From Candidatus Omnitrophota bacterium (GTDB taxonomy: Bacteria; Omnitrophota; Gorgyraeia; 2-01-FULL-45-10), in NCBI GenBank assembly GCA_017993955.1, contig JAGOLR010000008.1:1-46144 (forward strand): 46,144 bases of DNA, given 5' to 3'. This document shows, one piece after another, positions 8,173-16,530 of the stretch. How positions within the stretch are numbered: position 1 is the stretch's first letter; every line of letters starts with the position of its first letter. The notes under the pieces were generated by a model, which was not told the DNA's origin, searched no databases, and saw only the letters and a program-made list of their open reading frames with translations. Position numbers and translations under genes: made by a program.

Positions 8173-8568
8173 ATGGCAGAATTAAAAGATCTTATGCAAT
8201 CAGCTGACTGGAAGAAAGAGAAGCACGTTCCGGTGATCGACGCGGCTGATACGGTAAAGAAAGGCGATGTGATCAAAATCACTGTTAGTGTGGGTAAAGA
8301 GATAGCGCATCCCAATACGACCGAGCACCATATATCATGGGCGGCTGTATTTTTTCTGCCGGACGGGGAGAAGTTCCCGTACCAGATAGGGCGTTTTGAC
8401 TTTGCGTCTCACGGCGCTTCCGCCCAGGGGCCGAATACTAGCACTGTCTATACAAATCCCGAAGTGACATTTTGCCTTAAGACCGAAAAGTCAGGCACGA
8501 TACTCGCTTCATCATACTGCAATATACACGGTTTGTGGCAATCGGCTAAAGCTTTAAAAGTAGCCTAG
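8173..8568 (+). CDS. sor: Superoxide reductase (neelaredoxin, 1Fe type)
   Basis: 131 residues from the ATG at 8173, chosen because GGGGAGG lies 8 bases before it; the longer open frame starts inside the repeat tail. Ligands of the catalytic Fe centre are all present: H18 (with E16, KEKHVP), H46 and H52 (HPNTTEHH), C116 and H119 (SYCNIHG). The spacing matches Pyrococcus SOR. The N-terminal desulforedoxin domain is absent, so this is a one-iron enzyme. It reduces superoxide to peroxide with rubredoxin electrons; the peroxide can be handled by Tpx. Confidence 0.94.
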   Translation: MAELKDLMQSADWKKEKHVPVIDAADTVKKGDVIKITVSVGKEIAHPNTTEHHISWAAVFFLPDGEKFPYQIGRFDFASHGASAQGPNTSTVYTNPEVTFCLKTEKSGTILASSYCNIHGLWQSAKALKVA

Positions 8569-9216
8569 ATGCTCGATATAGACACTATATTTTTCGATGT
8601 GGACGGGACACTGGTCGACGCAACCCGCGATATAACCAATGCGATGAACCGCGCCCTTGCCGAAATGGGGTTGCCTCAAAAGCCGCATGAGGAGATCGTA
8701 TCTTATATAGGTACGGGGGTGCGCTATCTCGTCTCCAGCAGTATCGGCCGTGATGAAGAAGCTCTCGTAGATAGAGGCGTGAGGTTATACAGCGAATACT
8801 ATGTGAGGCATCCGGCCGATCACACGATAATATATCCTAATGTAGTTAATACGCTCGAGTATTTCGGCCGTAAACGAAAATATATATTGACCAACAGGTA
8901 TAGCAGGTTTGCCGATGCTATGCTCAGAGCCATAGGGCTCAGGCATTTCTTTTTAGGCATAATCGGCGGCGATGACGAGAATTGCCTTAAGCCGTCTGCC
9001 TGCGTATTCGACAGGCCTGATAATAAAATAGAATTCGAAAAAGAGAAGACCATGATAGTGGGCGATATGGCTGTCGATGTAGAGACAGGTAAGAATGCTG
9101 GGATCAAGACGTGCTGGGTCTCTTACGGACTTGGCGATCCGGATGAGATAGCAAGGCTAAAGCCCGATTATTCTTTAGACGATATAGGTGAATTGAAAAA
9201 AATTATAAAATTGTAA
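8569..9216 (+). CDS. HAD-family phosphatase (phosphoglycolate phosphatase-like)
   Basis: 215 residues. Motif I FFDVDGTLVD (nucleophile and acid/base aspartates) is at residues 8-17, motif II is ILTNR near 105, and motifs III/IV lie around CLKPS and VGDMAVDVETGKNAG. The helical cap between motifs I and II is of the Gph/PGP type. The substrate is unknown; phosphoglycolate or another small phosphate ester is plausible. The ATG directly follows the superoxide reductase stop with no intervening base, so translation is coupled. Confidence 0.85.
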   Translation: MLDIDTIFFDVDGTLVDATRDITNAMNRALAEMGLPQKPHEEIVSYIGTGVRYLVSSSIGRDEEALVDRGVRLYSEYYVRHPADHTIIYPNVVNTLEYFGRKRKYILTNRYSRFADAMLRAIGLRHFFLGIIGGDDENCLKPSACVFDRPDNKIEFEKEKTMIVGDMAVDVETGKNAGIKTCWVSYGLGDPDEIARLKPDYSLDDIGELKKIIKL

Positions 9217-9239
9217 CAACAACCACCTGGAGGCGCTAT

Positions 9240-9485
9240 ATGGCAAAGAAAGTGACGATATACAGTACTCCGACATGCCCTTTTTGTATAAGGGCAAAGC
9301 AGTTCTTGAAGGATAATAAGATAGAATTCACAGACTACGATGTCGGGTCGGATCAGACTAAGGCCCAGGAGATGATGAAGAAGACCAACCAGATGGGTGT
9401 GCCGGTGATCGACATTGACGGTAAGATCGTTATCGGCTTCGACAGGGAAAAGATTAAAGAGCTATTGAACATCAAAGAAGGTTAA
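9240..9485 (+). CDS. Glutaredoxin-like (NrdH/YruB-type) thiol redox protein
   Basis: 81 residues of thioredoxin fold with the active site TPTCPFCIRAK (C13, C16) and the cis-proline segment MGVPVIDIDG. The lack of a glutathione-specific signature and the adjacent trxB suggest reduction by thioredoxin reductase, as with NrdH-type proteins. A GGAGG site precedes the ATG. The stop codon lies at the start of a TTAAGG array. Confidence 0.9.
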   Translation: MAKKVTIYSTPTCPFCIRAKQFLKDNKIEFTDYDVGSDQTKAQEMMKKTNQMGVPVIDIDGKIVIGFDREKIKELLNIKEG

Positions 9486-9539
9486 GGCTTAGGTTAAGGT
9501 TAAGCAATATTGTTCAACCTAAACCTCAACCTTAACCTT
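9483..9539. repeat. Inverted hexamer array (TTAAGG type)
   Basis: The left arm consists of GGTTAA/GGCTTA units from the glutaredoxin stop to about 9505. The right arm (9511-9539) is the inverse, made of CCTAAA/CCTCAA/CCTTAA units. Arms are separated by about 5 bases. The element reaches to the leader of trxB, which has no visible Shine-Dalgarno sequence. Confidence 0.75.
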
Positions 9540-9552
9540 GTTCGGATTATTT

Positions 9553-10458
9553 ATGATATATGACTTGATAATAATCGGCGCAGGACCGGCAGGCATAACG
9601 GCAAGCGTCTATGCCGCAAGGAAAAAGATGAAATTCCTTACGATATCGCTCGACATCGGCGGCCAGGCGGCTTGGAGCGGTGATGTGGAAAACTACACGG
9701 GTTATCAGTTTATCACCGGTCCGGAGTTGGCAATGAAATTTGAGGACCATCTGCGCCATTACGGGATAGAACTTAAGGAGAAAGAGGAAGTATTGGAAGT
9801 CGCTAAAAAAGGCGCGGTTATCTCCGTCAAGACCGATAAGGGTTCTTACGAGGCGAAGACTGTTATAATCGCCTCAGGTAAGATATCGCGCGAGCTTGGC
9901 GTATCCGGCGAAAAAGAGTTTAAGAATAAGGGGCTTACATATTGCGCTACATGCGACGGTCCGATCTTTTCGGGTAAAGATGTAGCTGTGGTAGGCGGCG
10001 GGAATTCGGCGCTGGATGCGGCTTTGCAACTATTACGCATAGCTAGCCGCGTTTACATAATAAATAATACTCAGGCCCTCGGCGGAGATGAGGTCATGCG
10101 GGAGAAGGTATTGTCAAATCCTTCCGCTACGGTTTTAAATAGTTCGCAGGTCACTGCTATAACGGGGGATGGCATGGTATCGGGGGTGAGGATAAAAAGC
10201 TCCGGTAAAGATGAGCTTATCAGGGTTCAGGGTATATTTGTAGAGATAGGTCTTATACCTAATTCCGGATTTGCGAAAGATGTTTTGAAAAATTCAGGCG
10301 GCGAGATAGTGGTTAATTGCAGAAATGAAACCAATGTGCCGGGCATATTCGCCGCAGGTGATGTGACCGATGTCCCGGAGAAGCAGATAATAATAGCGGC
10401 AGGTGAGGGCTCCAAAGCGACTCTCGCTGCTTTTAGGTATCTTAATAAGATAAAATGA
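9553..10458 (+). CDS. trxB: Thioredoxin reductase
   Basis: 301 residues from the ATG at 9553 (a TTG 15 bases upstream is in frame but lies at the repeat edge). FAD-binding GxGxxG at IIIGAGPAGITAS, redox-active YCATCDG (C131, C134), NAD(P)-binding VVGGGNSALDAA, and the C-terminal FAD motif GIFAAGDVTD. It passes NAD(P)H electrons to thioredoxin-like proteins such as the adjacent glutaredoxin and so supports Tpx. There is no convincing ribosome-binding site. The 3' end overlaps the next gene by 4 bases (ATGA). Confidence 0.95.
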   Translation: MIYDLIIIGAGPAGITASVYAARKKMKFLTISLDIGGQAAWSGDVENYTGYQFITGPELAMKFEDHLRHYGIELKEKEEVLEVAKKGAVISVKTDKGSYEAKTVIIASGKISRELGVSGEKEFKNKGLTYCATCDGPIFSGKDVAVVGGGNSALDAALQLLRIASRVYIINNTQALGGDEVMREKVLSNPSATVLNSSQVTAITGDGMVSGVRIKSSGKDELIRVQGIFVEIGLIPNSGFAKDVLKNSGGEIVVNCRNETNVPGIFAAGDVTDVPEKQIIIAAGEGSKATLAAFRYLNKIK

Positions 10459-11105
10459 ACAGGCTCGATAAAGAACTTATCTTAGAATATAAGTCGCGCA
10501 AGAAAGAGATAAAGGATCGTCTTGCCGAGTTTCGCTCGATAACAAAGACTGCCGACCGGAAAGAGCTCTTCTCTGAGCTATGTTTTTGCATCATGACTGC
10601 CAACGCGAACGCCCTGCACTGCGATACTGCCCTTAAGGAGTTAAAGGCTAAAGAGCTTATTACGGAAGGACCTTCTAGAGCCTTAAGGCCGCACCTTCGC
10701 GGACGCGTGCGATTCCATAACAAAAAGGCGGATTATATAGTCGCTGCGCGCCGCCTGCTTTGCGATGACCCAAAACTCAACCTAAACCTAAACCTCAACC
10801 TTCGGAATGTTATCGCAACCCGGGACTGGCTTGTCGAAAATGTTAAAGGGCTTGGCTTTAAAGAGGCTAGCCACTTTCTTAGGAATATAGGGCTTGGCCG
10901 TAATATAGCTATCCTTGATCGTCACATCCTCAAGAATTTGAAAAAACACGGCGTTATAAAGACTGTGCCAGACTCGGTGGGGTCTAGAAAAGTTTATATT
11001 GGTATTGAGGATAAGATGCGCGAGTTTTCCAAGAACATAGGCATACCTATGGATGAGCTGGATCTATTATTTTGGTCTGTCCAGACCGGTTTTATATTTA
11101 AGTAA
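10455..11105 (+). CDS. ogg: 8-oxoguanine DNA glycosylase / AP lyase, Ogg2 type
   Basis: 216 residues, helix-hairpin-helix GPD family. The Ogg2 signature is VKGLGFKEASHFLRN, with catalytic K136, followed by IAILDRHIL with D155. It excises 8-oxoguanine from DNA and cleaves the abasic site, fitting the oxidative-stress context. A low-complexity stretch at residues ~106-118 (alternating Leu-Asn) is encoded by an AACCTA-type hexamer array identical in type to the intergenic arrays at 9483 and 43160. It lies between conserved helices and is probably a repeat insertion. The start overlaps trxB by 4 bases. Confidence 0.9.
   Translation: MNRLDKELILEYKSRKKEIKDRLAEFRSITKTADRKELFSELCFCIMTANANALHCDTALKELKAKELITEGPSRALRPHLRGRVRFHNKKADYIVAARRLLCDDPKLNLNLNLNLRNVIATRDWLVENVKGLGFKEASHFLRNIGLGRNIAILDRHILKNLKKHGVIKTVPDSVGSRKVYIGIEDKMREFSKNIGIPMDELDLLFWSVQTGFIFK
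10773..10802. repeat. Hexamer array inside the ogg coding sequence
   Basis: About five AACCTA/AACCTC units, the same unit as the intergenic arrays at 9511-9539 and 43186-43217. Here they are read in frame as alternating Leu and Asn within the glycosylase. Confidence 0.7.
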
Positions 11106-11110
11106 CATTA

Positions 11111-11166
11111 CGAATCTAACCAGGTTAGGTCGCACAAATAGGCATAGTCTGGCCTGGTTGGGTTCG
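11111..11166. repeat. CTAACCAGGTTAG inverted repeat upstream of the pgk promoter
   Basis: CGAATCTAACCAGG (11111-11124) pairs with CCTGGTTGGGTTCG (11153-11166), 14 pairs with two G-U. Within the left arm, CTAACCAGGTTAG is itself a palindrome. The same 14-nt core TCTAACCAGGTTAG occurs in the element at 29027-29294. It ends 8 bases before the pgk -35 box and could be an operator or a hairpin closing the upstream transcript; no T-run follows it. Confidence 0.6.
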
Positions 11167-11174
11167 AAAAACCA

Positions 11175-11203
11175 TTGACAATCTATTTGAGGGTGTTTAT
11201 AAT
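11175..11203 (+). promoter_or_regulatory. Sigma-70-type promoter for pgk-tpiA-secG
   Basis: TTGACA (11175-11180), a 17-base spacer and TATAAT (11198-11203): both boxes match the consensus exactly. Predicted transcription start is near 11210, about 50 bases before the pgk ATG. Confidence 0.9.
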
Positions 11204-11262
11204 CAATATTCCCTACATTCCTTTTTAATAATATAACCCATTACTACGAATTGGAGAAAGCA

Positions 11263-12447
11263 ATGGCAAAAAAGACTATAAAAGATATCGATTTGAAGGG
11301 TAAACGCGTTCTCATGAGGGTGGATTTTAACGTGCCGCTCGATGATAACCTCAATATTACCGATGATATAAGGATACGCGCTGCCGTACCCACTATACAA
11401 TATGCCTTAGGCAAGGGCGCTAAAGTTATTCTAATGAGCCACCTGGGAAGACCTGATGGTAAGGTGGTGGAAAAGATGAGGATGGCCCCGGTCGCTGTCA
11501 GACTGGAAAAGCTCCTGGGCAAAAAGGTGACGGCGCTTAAGGATTGTATAGGCCCCGATGTGGAAAAGGCCGTAGGAGCAATGAAGGAAGGCGATGTTGT
11601 GCTTCTCGAAAACTTAAGGTTTCATGCCGAAGAAGAGGCTAACGATGCTGCTTTTGCCAAAAAACTTGCTTCACTTGGGGACATATTTGTTAATGACGCA
11701 TTTGGGACCGCACACAGGGCCCACGCTTCTACGGAAGGAGTGACCCATTATTTACCATCCGTGGCAGGCTTCCTCCTAGAGAAAGAGATTCAGTATTTGG
11801 GTAGCGCCGTGGATAATCCTAAAAGACCTTTCGTGGCTATACTGGGCGGGGCAAAGGTAAAGGATAAGATAAAGGTAATCGATAATCTGCTCAACAAGGT
11901 CGATGCTCTGCTGATAGGCGGCGGTATGGCCTACACCTTTCTGAAGGCGAAAGGCAAGACTATAGGTTCTTCGAAGCTTGATAAAGACGGATTCGAAACT
12001 GCTAAAGCGGCTCTTGATAAAGCGGCCAAGAAAAACATCCCGATGCTACTTCCGATCGACAATATAATTGCCGATAAATTCGACGCTAACGCTAACACAA
12101 AAGTTGTGGGCGAGGACATACCGGACGGATGGATGGGGCTCGACATAGGCCCAAAGACTATAGCGCTATTCGAGGACAAGCTTAAGACCGCAAAGACCAT
12201 TGTATGGAACGGACCGCTTGGGGTATTCGAGATGGACAAATTCTCCAAAGGCACCCAGGAAGTCGCGAAATTTATTGCCGGGCTTTCGGATGTTACTTCA
12301 ATAATAGGCGGCGGCGATACGGCAGCGGCCATGTCGAAGTTTAAATTGGACGATAAGATGTCGCATATATCTACCGGAGGCGGGGCCTCGCTCGAATATC
12401 TCGAGGGACGCGGACTTCCGGGGATAGATGCGTTGAATGATAAGTAA
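11263..12447 (+). CDS. pgk: Phosphoglycerate kinase
   Basis: 394 residues from the ATG at 11263, chosen over the in-frame TTG at 11251 because GGAGAAAG lies just upstream. Characteristic segments are [63 protein letters not shown] and GGGDTAAA. It transfers phosphate between 1,3-bisphosphoglycerate and ADP in glycolysis/gluconeogenesis, in the cytoplasm. It is the first gene behind a consensus promoter; tpiA and secG follow in the same direction. Confidence 0.97.
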   Translation: MAKKTIKDIDLKGKRVLMRVDFNVPLDDNLNITDDIRIRAAVPTIQYALGKGAKVILMSHLGRPDGKVVEKMRMAPVAVRLEKLLGKKVTALKDCIGPDVEKAVGAMKEGDVVLLENLRFHAEEEANDAAFAKKLASLGDIFVNDAFGTAHRAHASTEGVTHYLPSVAGFLLEKEIQYLGSAVDNPKRPFVAILGGAKVKDKIKVIDNLLNKVDALLIGGGMAYTFLKAKGKTIGSSKLDKDGFETAKAALDKAAKKNIPMLLPIDNIIADKFDANANTKVVGEDIPDGWMGLDIGPKTIALFEDKLKTAKTIVWNGPLGVFEMDKFSKGTQEVAKFIAGLSDVTSIIGGGDTAAAMSKFKLDDKMSHISTGGGASLEYLEGRGLPGIDALNDK

Positions 12448-12455
12448 ATAATTTC

Positions 12456-12544
12456 GTCATTACGAGGGCCTGCCACCGAAGGTGTCGGCCCGAAGCAATC
12501 TAAAGCTAGGTTGCTTCGTCGGCCTACGGCCTCCTCGCAATGAC
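12456..12544. repeat. GTCATTGCGAG palindromic repeat, full copy (pgk-tpiA gap)
   Basis: Termini GTCATTACGAG and CTCGCAATGAC, inner arms CGAAGCAATCT and GGTTGCTTCG, and variable sub-hairpins. The left half is nearly identical to the half-copy inside the OppF gene at 18681-18725. It ends 12 bases before the tpiA start. Confidence 0.85.
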
Positions 12545-12556
12545 AGAATGGGGAAT

Positions 12557-13312
12557 ATGCGAAAAGTAATAATAGCCGGTAACTGGAAGATGAATAAGAA
12601 TATTTCAGAGTCAATAGACCTTGCAAACGGTATCCAGAGATCCGTATATGACGTGGATTCGGTTGAGATAGTCGTATGCCCGCCTTACACTTCATTGAGC
12701 GATGTGCGAGAAGTGATCGCCTCTACAAATGTTAAACTGGGCGCGCAGGATGTTTATTGGGAGGCCGAGGGCGCTTTTACGGGGGAGGTCTCTTGCGGTA
12801 TGCTCAAAAGCGTCGGATGCGAGTATGTCATAATAGGCCATTCCGAGCGCCGCCAGTTCTTTGGCGAGACCAATGAGACCGTGAATAAGAAAGCCAAGGC
12901 GGCTCTGAAGAACGGTTTAAAGCCCATAGTCTGCGTCGGCGAGAAGCTTGAAGAGCGGAATGCCGGCAAGGCTTTTCAAGTGGTCAAGGATCATGTGGAG
13001 AATTCACTTTCAGGCATTTCCAGCCAGGATATGCTTAACGTCGTGATTGCCTATGAACCTGTTTGGGCTATAGGTACAGGCGTCAACGCGACCAAGGAAC
13101 AGGCTCAGGAGATACACAAATATATAAGAGAGCTTATTGAAAAGATGTTTGACTCCGAGGTCGCCAAGTCGATCCGTATTCAATATGGCGGAAGCGTGAA
13201 GCCGGATAATATAGCCGAATTGATATCGCAGCCTGATGTGGACGGCGCTCTCGTCGGCGGCGCCAGCCTTAAGGCAGATTCGTTCGTGGCCATAGTGAAG
13301 AACTGCGTTTAA
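12557..13312 (+). CDS. tpiA: Triosephosphate isomerase
   Basis: 251 residues from the ATG at 12557. Upstream in-frame codons are repeat-derived. Catalytic residues are at their canonical places: K11 in AGNWKMN, H95 in IIGHSERR and E167 in AYEPVWAIGTG. The phosphate-binding loops YGGSV and ALVGGASL are near the C-terminus. It interconverts dihydroxyacetone phosphate and glyceraldehyde-3-phosphate. The ribosome-binding region is weak (GGGG) and lies right at the edge of a palindromic repeat. Confidence 0.97.
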   Translation: MRKVIIAGNWKMNKNISESIDLANGIQRSVYDVDSVEIVVCPPYTSLSDVREVIASTNVKLGAQDVYWEAEGAFTGEVSCGMLKSVGCEYVIIGHSERRQFFGETNETVNKKAKAALKNGLKPIVCVGEKLEERNAGKAFQVVKDHVENSLSGISSQDMLNVVIAYEPVWAIGTGVNATKEQAQEIHKYIRELIEKMFDSEVAKSIRIQYGGSVKPDNIAELISQPDVDGALVGGASLKADSFVAIVKNCV

Positions 13313-13361
13313 TTAATCATCGGAAGTCGGACTTCCGATCTATTTAAAGGATAGGAGATTT

Positions 13362-13697
13362 ATGTCGATATTCTACTGGTTTATCATCGTAATACACGTT
13401 GTGGTATCGCTTGTGCTCATAGCGGTAATACTTCTTCAGGCGGGACGCGGAGGGGGTTTGAGCGAGACTTTTGGCGGCAGTTCTACGCAGACCGTGTTCG
13501 GGACCAAGACGTCCGTATTTTTAAAAAGGGCTACCGCTGCCAGCGCCATCATATACATACTGACTTGCCTTACCCTTGCAGTAATGACAGGTCACAGGGG
13601 CCGGTCTATCGTCGCGACAACGCCATTGAAGACTCCTCTTACCGGTAGTGGCCCTGTCATGCCTCAGCCGCTTGCAAATGAACCGCTAGATTTCTGA
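13362..13697 (+). CDS. secG: Preprotein translocase subunit SecG
   Basis: 111 residues with two membrane segments (about 5-25 and 54-74). They flank the cytoplasmic loop LLQAGRGGGLSETFGG...TVFGTKTSVFLKR, which is the SecG family signature. It is part of the SecYEG channel in the inner membrane. The order pgk-tpiA-secG is common in bacteria and supports the call. GATAGGAG precedes the ATG. The following transporter gene starts only 6 bases after the stop. Confidence 0.93.
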   Translation: MSIFYWFIIVIHVVVSLVLIAVILLQAGRGGGLSETFGGSSTQTVFGTKTSVFLKRATAASAIIYILTCLTLAVMTGHRGRSIVATTPLKTPLTGSGPVMPQPLANEPLDF

Positions 13698-13703
13698 TAA
13701 GAG

Positions 13704-15317
13704 ATGACAGCGCTCGAAAGATCATACGGTAAAATACCGCTAATTATCTTAGCGGTATTTTTTTTGGTATCTGCCCGCGCCCTGCATGCCGCTGATGAGC
13801 CTGCGCAAGGCGACGCGATAGTATCGGCCATGATAAGCGATGCCAATACGCTGGTCCCGATATTGGCTTCGGATGCGGCTTCCGCGGAAGTTTGCGGCAT
13901 GCTTTTTAACGGTCTGGTTAAATACGATGAGAAGGTCGCTATAGTTGGGGATCTTGCAGAGAGCTGGGAGATCGCCGATGGCGGACTTGCGATAATCTTT
14001 CATCTTAGGCGAAACGTTAAATGGCATGACGGGGAGCCCTTTACCGCCCGCGACGTAGAATTCACATATCAAAAACTGATAGACCCGTCGGTAAAAACGC
14101 CTTATAGCGGAGACTTCGAACGCGTCAAGTCCCTTGATATATTGGACGACTATACTTTAAAGGTGACGTATAAGGAGCCATTCGCTCCGGCATTATCCAG
14201 TTGGGGTATGTGGATCATGCCGGAACATCTTTTAAAAGGGAAGGACTTGAGCAGTACGAATTTTTCCAGGTCCCCGGTAGGTACCGGGCCTTACAGATTT
14301 AAAAAGTGGCAGTCCGGCGAGAAGATAGAGCTCGTGGCAAATAAGGATTACTTTGAAGGCCGGCCCTATATAGATAGATATATCATTCGCGTAATACCTG
14401 ACGCCGCTACGATATTTCTTGAACTGGAGGTTCTCGGTGTAGACATGGCCAGCCTGACACCGCTTCAGTTTACGCGTCAGACAGGCAATAGTTTCTTTAA
14501 AAAGAATTATAATAAATTTAAGTATCCAAGTTTCAGTTATACCTATATAGGATATAATCTGAACGACCCCAAGTTTAAAGATATCCGGGTTAGAAAAGCG
14601 CTGGATATGGCAGTGGATAAAGAAGCCATAATAGATACCGTGTTATTCGGACTGGGTAGGTTGACTACGGGGCCGTATCTTTTGGATTCATGGGCGTATA
14701 ATAAGGAAGTAAAGCCTAATCCTTATGATCCTGCCAGGGCAAAGGAGCTTCTTAAAGATGCCGGATGGACCGATTCAGACGGGGACGGATGGGTCGATAA
14801 GGACGATAAGGTCTTTGAATTTACGCTTTTGGTAAATCAAGGGAATATTGACCGCGAGCGTACCGCGGAGATGGTGCAGGGGTATTTAAAAGCGGTCGGA
14901 GTGAGGATGAAGATAAGGGTCCTTGAATGGAACGCCATGATAAATGAATTTATAAACAAGCGCCGCTTTGAAGCTGTCCTTATGGGATGGTTCTTGGCCA
15001 GAGACCCGGACAACTATGACATATGGCACTCCTCTAAGACGCGTGAAGCGGAATTTAACTTTATCGGTTACTCAAATCCTGAAGTTGACAGGCTTCTCGT
15101 AAAAGGACGGCAGACTTTTGACCAGGACGAGAGGAAGGTCGCATACAATAAAATCCATGAGATAATATATGATGAACAGCCGTGTACGTTCCTTTATTCA
15201 TCCGAGATACTACCTATAGTAAATTCGAGGTTCAAAAACGTCAAGACATCTCCGATAGGTATAGGGTATAATTTTATAAAATGGTACGTGCCGAAGAGTG
15301 AGCAGCGTTACCATTAG
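13704..15317 (+). CDS. Peptide ABC transporter, substrate-binding protein (SBP family 5)
   Basis: 537 residues. The N-terminus is a secretory signal (KIPLIILAVFFLVSARALHA, cleavage after AxA near residue 29). Family-5 motifs follow: LVPILASDAASAEVCGMLFNGL, ESWEIADGGLAIIFHLRRN, KWHDGEPFTARDVEFTY and VGTGPYRF. It captures oligopeptides or related solutes outside the membrane and delivers them to the two permeases encoded next. The start (ATG, weak AAGAGA site) comes 6 bases after secG, so the transporter genes may continue the pgk operon. Confidence 0.93.
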   Translation: MTALERSYGKIPLIILAVFFLVSARALHAADEPAQGDAIVSAMISDANTLVPILASDAASAEVCGMLFNGLVKYDEKVAIVGDLAESWEIADGGLAIIFHLRRNVKWHDGEPFTARDVEFTYQKLIDPSVKTPYSGDFERVKSLDILDDYTLKVTYKEPFAPALSSWGMWIMPEHLLKGKDLSSTNFSRSPVGTGPYRFKKWQSGEKIELVANKDYFEGRPYIDRYIIRVIPDAATIFLELEVLGVDMASLTPLQFTRQTGNSFFKKNYNKFKYPSFSYTYIGYNLNDPKFKDIRVRKALDMAVDKEAIIDTVLFGLGRLTTGPYLLDSWAYNKEVKPNPYDPARAKELLKDAGWTDSDGDGWVDKDDKVFEFTLLVNQGNIDRERTAEMVQGYLKAVGVRMKIRVLEWNAMINEFINKRRFEAVLMGWFLARDPDNYDIWHSSKTREAEFNFIGYSNPEVDRLLVKGRQTFDQDERKVAYNKIHEIIYDEQPCTFLYSSEILPIVNSRFKNVKTSPIGIGYNFIKWYVPKSEQRYH

Positions 15318-15335
15318 CAGTGTATAAAAACATCG

Positions 15336-15420
15336 GTCATTGCGAGCGAACGTAGTGAGCGAAGCAATCTAAAAGAGATTGCTTCGTCCTTCTCGCTTCG
15401 CTCGAAGTCCTCGCAATGAC
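15336..15420. repeat. GTCATTGCGAG palindromic repeat, full copy
   Basis: Perfect 11-nt inverted termini and perfect inner arms (GAAGCAATCT / AGATTGCTTC), with two variable sub-hairpins. It lies between the binding-protein gene and the first permease gene and ends 15 bases before the permease start. Confidence 0.88.
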
Positions 15421-15435
15421 GATATTCGAGGTTTT

Positions 15436-16419
15436 ATGGTTAGCTATATTCTCCGCAGACTTATCGGACTGATCCCCGTGTTCTTCGGGATCACCCTTAT
15501 CTCATTCCTCGTTATCAATCTTGCCCCCGGTAAGCCTACAGACCTCGCAACCAACATGAACCCCAAAGTATCGTATGAAGCGCGTATGAGGCTGGAGAAG
15601 TTATACGGTCTCGATAAGCCTATCCATATAAGGTACGTCGATTGGTTAAAGCGTTTCGTATTGTTGGATTTCGGACGATCGTATGTTGACCAACGGACCG
15701 TTCTTTCAAAGATAGCCGATAGGCTGCCGGTGACGTTATTTTTAAATATACTGGCTCTTGCGGTAATGCTGGTCATAGGTATTCCGCTCGGCATATTATC
15801 GGCGGTTCGCAGAGGAACTCTTACAGACAGGCTTACCACGATAGTATCTTTTGTAGGATTTTCTGCGCCGGAATTCTGGTTGGCTCTCTTAGGTATGAGT
15901 TTATTCGGTATAACATTGCATTGGCTGCCCATATCGGGTATAAAATCGCTCGACTTCGAATACTTCGATTTTTTTAGAAAGATCGCAGATGTCTTGCGGC
16001 ACATCATATTGCCGGTGGGGATAGCGGCTTTAGGCGGTATCGCCGGCATATCGCGGTATATGCGCTCTTCTATGATAGGTATAATCGGGCAGGATTATAT
16101 AAGGACTGCAAGAGCCAAAGGATTAAAGGAATCCGCAGTTATCTATAGGCATGCCTTGAGAAACGCCCTGCTGCCCGTTATAACAATACTGGGCTTATCG
16201 GTGCCGGGCCTTATAGGCGGGGCGGTGATATTTGAATCCATCTTTGCCATTCCGGGCATGGGCAGATTATTCTATGATTCCGTCATGGCCAGGGATTATC
16301 CTACTATAATGGGGGTACTTTCAATCGGGGCAATACTTACGCTTCTGGGTAATCTCTTGGCGGATCTGGCTTATTCTTATGCGGATCCGCGTATCAGGTT
16401 GGAAGGCAGACAAAGATGA
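15436..16419 (+). CDS. oppB: Oligopeptide ABC transporter permease, OppB/DppB type
   Basis: 327 residues from the ATG at 15436 (upstream in-frame codons come from the repeat). The N-terminus MVSYILRRLIGLIPVFFGIT is typical of DppB. About six membrane segments are visible. The cytoplasmic EAA-like loop reads DYIRTARAKGLKESAVIYRHALRN in outline. It forms half of the translocation pore for peptides. It is followed by a repeat and then the OppC partner. Confidence 0.93.
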   Translation: MVSYILRRLIGLIPVFFGITLISFLVINLAPGKPTDLATNMNPKVSYEARMRLEKLYGLDKPIHIRYVDWLKRFVLLDFGRSYVDQRTVLSKIADRLPVTLFLNILALAVMLVIGIPLGILSAVRRGTLTDRLTTIVSFVGFSAPEFWLALLGMSLFGITLHWLPISGIKSLDFEYFDFFRKIADVLRHIILPVGIAALGGIAGISRYMRSSMIGIIGQDYIRTARAKGLKESAVIYRHALRNALLPVITILGLSVPGLIGGAVIFESIFAIPGMGRLFYDSVMARDYPTIMGVLSIGAILTLLGNLLADLAYSYADPRIRLEGRQR

Positions 16420-16423
16420 GTCA

Positions 16424-16513
16424 GTCATTGCGAGGAGTCCTTCGACTACGTTCAGGACGACGAAGCAATCTCTTTATTAGATTGCTTTGCTCACTAGGTT
16501 CGCTCGCAATGAC
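16424..16513. repeat. GTCATTGCGAG palindromic repeat, full copy
   Basis: Termini GTCATTGCGAG / CTCGCAATGAC, with inner arms GAAGCAATCT and AGATTGCTTT. The left sub-hairpin contains GTCCTTCGACTACGTTCAGGAC. It occupies the gap between the two permease genes. Confidence 0.85.
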
Positions 16514-16530
16514 GATGGGGAAGCTGTAAT

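Noticed and set aside
11150-11175. GGTTCGA sequence like a tRNA T-loop
   Set aside because: No acceptor, D or anticodon arms can be drawn around it; it belongs to the CTAACCAGGTTAG inverted repeat.
11931-12695. Long open frame on the - strand (254 codons) opposite pgk and tpiA
   Set aside because: Opposite two unmistakable glycolytic genes and through a palindromic repeat; serine/proline-rich shadow translation.
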